The position numbers were made by a program, and so were the translations under genes. Positions 61,663 through 64,000 of a DNA stretch of 64,000 nt are shown piece by piece; position 1 is the stretch's first letter, and the number at the start of each line of letters is the position of its first letter. This DNA comes from Jeotgalicoccus coquinae (GTDB taxonomy: Bacteria; Bacillota; Bacilli; Staphylococcales; Salinicoccaceae), in the NCBI RefSeq assembly GCF_014207425.1, contig NZ_JACHFF010000001.1, forward strand, positions 1,234,608 through 1,298,607. Reading direction: 5' to 3'. Below the pieces are notes generated by a model, which saw nothing but the letters and a program-made list of their open reading frames with translations, did no database searches and was not told where the DNA came from.

Positions 61663-61746
61663 TACCACCGGTCGGGATCGAACCGACACTCTCTAACGAG
61701 AATTGGATTTTGAGTCCAACGCGTCTGCCTGTTCCGCCACGGTGGC
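61663..61746 (-). tRNA. tRNA-Leu(CAA)
   Basis: Class II tRNA; acceptor GCCACCG, anticodon loop CTCAAAA, long variable arm. Last tRNA of the operon. Confidence 0.93.
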
Positions 61747-61795
61747 TAAGTAAAAAAAAAGACTAATTAGTAATCTAATTAGTTTAAAAGTATAA

Positions 61796-61867
61796 AGCGG
61801 AAGATAGGATTTGAACCTATGTCTTGCTTCAGGAAGAAGCATGTTCTGAACACTAAACTACTTCCGC
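61796..61867 (-). tRNA. tRNA-Gly(TCC)
   Basis: Acceptor GCGGAAG/CTTCCGC, anticodon loop CTTCCTG, T-loop TTCAAAT. Confidence 0.93.
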
Positions 61868-61883
61868 ATAAAAGTATAGTTAA

Positions 61884-61954
61884 AGGCGCCAACCGGATTT
61901 GAACCGGTGATAGAGGATTTGCAGTCCTCTGCCTTACCACTTGGCTATGGCGCC
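61884..61954 (-). tRNA. tRNA-Cys(GCA)
   Basis: Acceptor GGCGCCA/TGGCGCC, anticodon loop CTGCAAA. Confidence 0.95.
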
Positions 61955-61969
61955 AAAGGAAATAAAAAA

Positions 61970-62041
61970 CTGGGCTGGAAGGATTCGAACCTTCGCGTCA
62001 CGAGACCAAAACCCGTTGCCTTACCGCTTGGCTACAGCCCA
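61970..62041 (-). tRNA. tRNA-Gln(TTG)
   Basis: Acceptor TGGGCTG/CAGCCCA, anticodon loop TTTTGGT. Confidence 0.95.
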
Positions 62042-62047
62042 AAAATG

Positions 62048-62122
62048 GGGCGGCTGATGGGGATCGAACCCACGCATGCCGGAACCACAATCCGGTGTGT
62101 TAACCACTTCACCACAACCGCC
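62048..62122 (-). tRNA. tRNA-His(GTG)
   Basis: Acceptor GGCGGTT/AGCCGCC with discriminator C, anticodon loop TTGTGGT. Confidence 0.95.
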
Positions 62123-62137
62123 ATTTTAGAAAATATG

Positions 62138-62208
62138 CAGGGGTAGTAGGAATCGAACCCACATCAAAGGTTTTGGAGACCTCTATATTACCATTATACG
62201 ATACCCCT
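62138..62208 (-). tRNA. tRNA-Trp(CCA)
   Basis: Acceptor AGGGGTA/TACCCCT, anticodon loop CTCCAAA. Confidence 0.95.
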
Positions 62209-62215
62209 ATACTAA

Positions 62216-62296
62216 TGGAAGGGGGCAGATTCGAACTGCCGAACCCGAAGGAGCGGATTTACAGTCCGCCGCGTTTAGCCACTTCGCTACCCTTCC
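62216..62296 (-). tRNA. tRNA-Tyr(GTA)
   Basis: Class II tRNA; acceptor GGAAGGG/CCCTTCC, anticodon loop CTGTAAA. Confidence 0.95.
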
Positions 62297-62305
62297 GTAA
62301 AAGAA

Positions 62306-62378
<73 letters not shown>

Positions 62379-62383
62379 TAAAA

Positions 62384-62459
62384 TGGTGGTTCAGGACGGA
62401 ATCGAACCGCCGACACTGTGAGCTTCAATCACATGCTCTACCAACTGAGCTACTAAACC
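62384..62459 (-). tRNA. tRNA-Phe(GAA)
   Basis: Acceptor GGTTTAG/CTGAACC, anticodon loop TTGAAGC, encoded CCA. Confidence 0.95.
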
Positions 62460-62490
62460 ACTATATATGAATTTGTTTTTAAATTAAAAA

Positions 62491-62566
62491 TGGCGGTCCC
62501 GACGGGAATCGAACCCGCGATCTCCTGCGTGACAGGCAGGCATGTTAACCGCTACACCACGGGACC
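62491..62566 (-). tRNA. tRNA-Asp(GTC)
   Basis: Acceptor GGTCCCG/CGGGACC, anticodon loop CTGTCAC, encoded CCA. Confidence 0.95.
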
Positions 62567-62592
62567 TGAAATATAATCTTACATAAAAATAA

Positions 62593-62664
<72 letters not shown>

Positions 62665-62685
62665 ATAATATTATTAAATTAAAAA

Positions 62686-62778
62686 TGGCGGAGGAAGAGG
62701 GATTCGAACCCCCGCGAGCCGTTAAGCCCCTGTCGGTTTTCAAGACCGATCCCTTCAGCCGAGCTTGGGTATTCCTCC
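62686..62778 (-). tRNA. tRNA-Ser(TGA)
   Basis: Class II tRNA; acceptor GGAGGAA/TTCCTCC, anticodon loop CTTGAAA, encoded CCA. Confidence 0.95.
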
Positions 62779-62798
62779 GCGATATAAAGTTTAAGCTA

Positions 62799-62875
62799 TG
62801 GTGGACCTTGCAGGACTCGAACCTGCGACCCAACGGTTATGAGCCGTTTGCTCTGACCAACTGAGCTAAAGGTCC
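62799..62875 (-). tRNA. tRNA-Ile2(CAT), lysidine type
   Basis: Anticodon loop CTCATAA, but the body (acceptor GGACCTT/AAGGTCC, anticodon stem ACGGC) matches the Bacillus isoleucine-2 tRNA as I recall it, whose C34 is changed to lysidine by TilS. Simple tools may call it Met. Encoded CCA. Confidence 0.8.
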
Positions 62876-62880
62876 AAAAA

Positions 62881-62957
62881 TGGTGGCGGCAGAGGGGATC
62901 GAACCCCCGACCTCACGGGTATGAACCGTACGCTCTAGCCAGCTGAGCTACGCCGCC
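62881..62957 (-). tRNA. elongator tRNA-Met(CAT)
   Basis: Acceptor GGCGGCG/TGCCGCC, anticodon loop TTCATAC, encoded CCA; body matches the Bacillus elongator Met tRNA. Confidence 0.85.
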
Positions 62958-63003
62958 GAGTTAAATTAAGTATCACTATAACTAAGACTTTTTTTAAAAT
63001 TAA

Positions 63004-63079
63004 TGGTGGAGACTAGCGGGATCGAACCGCTGACCTCCTGCGTGCAAGGCAGGCGCTCTCCCAGCTGAGCTAAGCCCCC
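63004..63079 (-). tRNA. tRNA-Ala(TGC)
   Basis: Acceptor GGGGGCT opposite AGTCTCC contains a C-A mismatch-like weak pair near its end; anticodon loop CTTGCAC; encoded CCA. Confidence 0.93.
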
Positions 63080-63111
63080 ATTAAATAGGTATATCATTTT
63101 TTTAAAAAGAG

Positions 63112-63185
63112 TCGGGAAGACAGGATTCGAACCTGCGACCCCTTGGTCCCAAACCAAGTGCTCTACCAAGCTGAGCTACTTCCCG
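63112..63185 (-). tRNA. tRNA-Pro(TGG)
   Basis: Acceptor CGGGAAG/CTTCCCG, anticodon loop TTTGGGA. Confidence 0.95.
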
Positions 63186-63195
63186 TTTCTATAAG

Positions 63196-63269
<74 letters not shown>

Positions 63270-63290
63270 ATTGCTGTATTAAATTCAATA

Positions 63291-63379
63291 TGGTGCCGAG
63301 GACCGGAATCGAACCGGTACGATAATCACTTATCGCAGGATTTTAAGTCCTGTGCGTCTGCCAGTTCCGCCACCCCGGC
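63291..63379 (-). tRNA. tRNA-Leu(TAA)
   Basis: Class II tRNA; anticodon loop CTTAAAA, acceptor GCCGGGG opposite CCTCGGC, encoded CCA. Confidence 0.94.
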
Positions 63380-63385
63380 TTAAAC

Positions 63386-63460
63386 TGGAGCGGAAGACGG
63401 GATTCGAACCCGCGACCCCCACCTTGGCAAGGTGGTGTTCTACCACTGAACTACTTCCGC
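63386..63460 (-). tRNA. tRNA-Gly(GCC)
   Basis: Acceptor GCGGAAG/CTTCCGC, anticodon loop TTGCCAA, encoded CCA. Confidence 0.95.
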
Positions 63461-63493
63461 TGACTATACTATTTGTAAAACATTATTTAAAAA

Positions 63494-63578
63494 TGGTGCG
63501 GGTAAAGGGAGTCGAACCCCCACGCCGTGAAGCGCTAGATCCTAAGTCTAGTGCGTCTGCCAGTTCCGCCATACCCGC
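63494..63578 (-). tRNA. tRNA-Leu(TAG)
   Basis: Class II tRNA; acceptor GCGGGTA/TACCCGC, anticodon loop CTTAGGA, encoded CCA. Confidence 0.95.
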
Positions 63579-63589
63579 ATATTAGAATG

Positions 63590-63662
63590 TGAGCCATGCA
63601 GGATTCGAACCTGCGACCCTCTGATTAAAAGTCAGATGCTCTACCAACTGAGCTAATGGCTC
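63590..63662 (-). tRNA. tRNA-Lys(TTT)
   Basis: Acceptor GAGCCAT/ATGGCTC, anticodon loop CTTTTAA. Confidence 0.95.
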
Positions 63663-63673
63663 TCGTTAAGAGA

Positions 63674-63749
<76 letters not shown>

Positions 63750-63753
63750 TACA

Positions 63754-63829
63754 TGGTGGAGAATGACGGGTTCGAACCGCCGACCCTCTGCTTGTAAGGC
63801 AGATGCTCTCCCAGCTGAGCTAATTCTCC
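63754..63829 (-). tRNA. tRNA-Val(TAC)
   Basis: Acceptor GGAGAAT/ATTCTCC, anticodon loop CTTACAA, encoded CCA. First tRNA after 5S rRNA. Confidence 0.95.
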
Positions 63830-63906
63830 ATGTAAGATACTATTATCTTATATTATGACCGATAAATCAATCATAATTTTATTTAATTTTCAAAAACTAT
63901 GTAACA

Positions 63907-64000
63907 GCCTGGCAGCGTCCTACTCTTGCGGGACGTCAGTCCAACTACCATCGGCGCTGGAGAGCTTAACTGCTGTGTTCGACATGGGAACAGGTGTGGC
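63907..64000 (-). rRNA. rrf: 5S rRNA (5' end outside window)
   Basis: On the minus strand the sequence contains CCCATGTCGAACACAGCAGTT, the standard loop A/helix III stretch split here as CCATGTCGAACACAG plus AGTTAAG, and ends GACGCTGCCAGGC. About 94 of some 115 bases are in the window. The 16S and 23S genes should lie beyond the right edge, and the 23 tRNAs follow on the same strand. Confidence 0.95.

Overview
The window is chromosomal DNA of a Staphylococcaceae member, low to moderate in G+C. Gene order is the best evidence. The run hemE-hemH-hemY / traP / ecsAB / hit / prsA / yhaM-yhaN-yhaO / yheA-yheB / XRE regulator / airSR closely follows the Staphylococcus aureus order as I remember it. 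Many proteins nevertheless look diverged, which suggests an outlying genus such as Jeotgalicoccus, Salinicoccus or a relative; I cannot fix the genus by eye.

Layout. (1) 1-1900: end of an Ntn-type acyltransferase/hydrolase gene, a TauE/SafE permease and a DUF378 membrane protein. (2) 1900-7060: AT-rich accessory DNA with a DUF4041/GIY-YIG coiled-coil protein, a TM2 protein, and a 2.5-kb block bounded by a 19-bp direct repeat. The right copy of that repeat is the 3' end of tRNA-Ser(GCT). The block holds a broken zinc-ribbon gene, a lipoprotein, a DUF771 phage gene behind a promoter with a LexA-type box, a GNAT acetyltransferase and a second GNAT fragment. It looks like a decayed integrated element. 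(3) 7345-13700: comK, an IDEAL-domain protein, lplA, the coproporphyrin-dependent haem genes and traP. (4) 13660-25500: Ecs ABC transporter, HIT protein, PrsA foldase, a nine-copy 41-bp tandem repeat, YhaM/YhaN/YhaO nucleases, YheA/YheB and an XRE regulator. (5) 25700-40440: DAACS symporter, AirSR-like oxygen/redox two-component system, disulfide-bond genes, RluA-type synthase, a fumC-ppx-ppk run, a Fur-type promoter before a flavin reductase, nfrA, trmL and queG. (6) 40450-49400: a Vga-like ABC-F gene behind a long attenuator leader, maf, an RclA/MerA-like flavoprotein, and a two-component system wrapped around an ABC transporter. (7) 49500-61400: YceI, a SAM riboswitch with an NhaC-family transporter, an XRE-TPR/MFS divergon with paired operators, an MdeA-like pump with MarR, an S9 peptidase and psuK-psuG. 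(8) 61660-64000: 23 tRNA genes on the minus strand following a 5S rRNA that runs off the right edge, the tail of an rRNA operon.

Working together: hemE-hemH-hemY make coproporphyrin-route haem and TraP/HmoB-like protein is a haem-degrading-fold neighbour. YhaN and YhaO resemble an Rad50/Mre11 pair. AirS-AirR, BdbC and the thioredoxin-like protein form a redox block. Several transporters each sit with their own switch: S-box for the NhaC protein, attenuator for ABC-F, XRE-TPR and MarR for the two MFS pumps.

Most worth following up: the ABC-F leader with a 13-bp antiterminator pairing; the 41-bp-period noncoding repeats that recur at four intergenic sites; the tRNA-Ser-bounded remnant with its SOS promoter; and the duplicated 7-3-7 operator of the XRE-TPR/MFS pair. 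Everything was read by eye without database searches, so names rest on recalled families and motifs.
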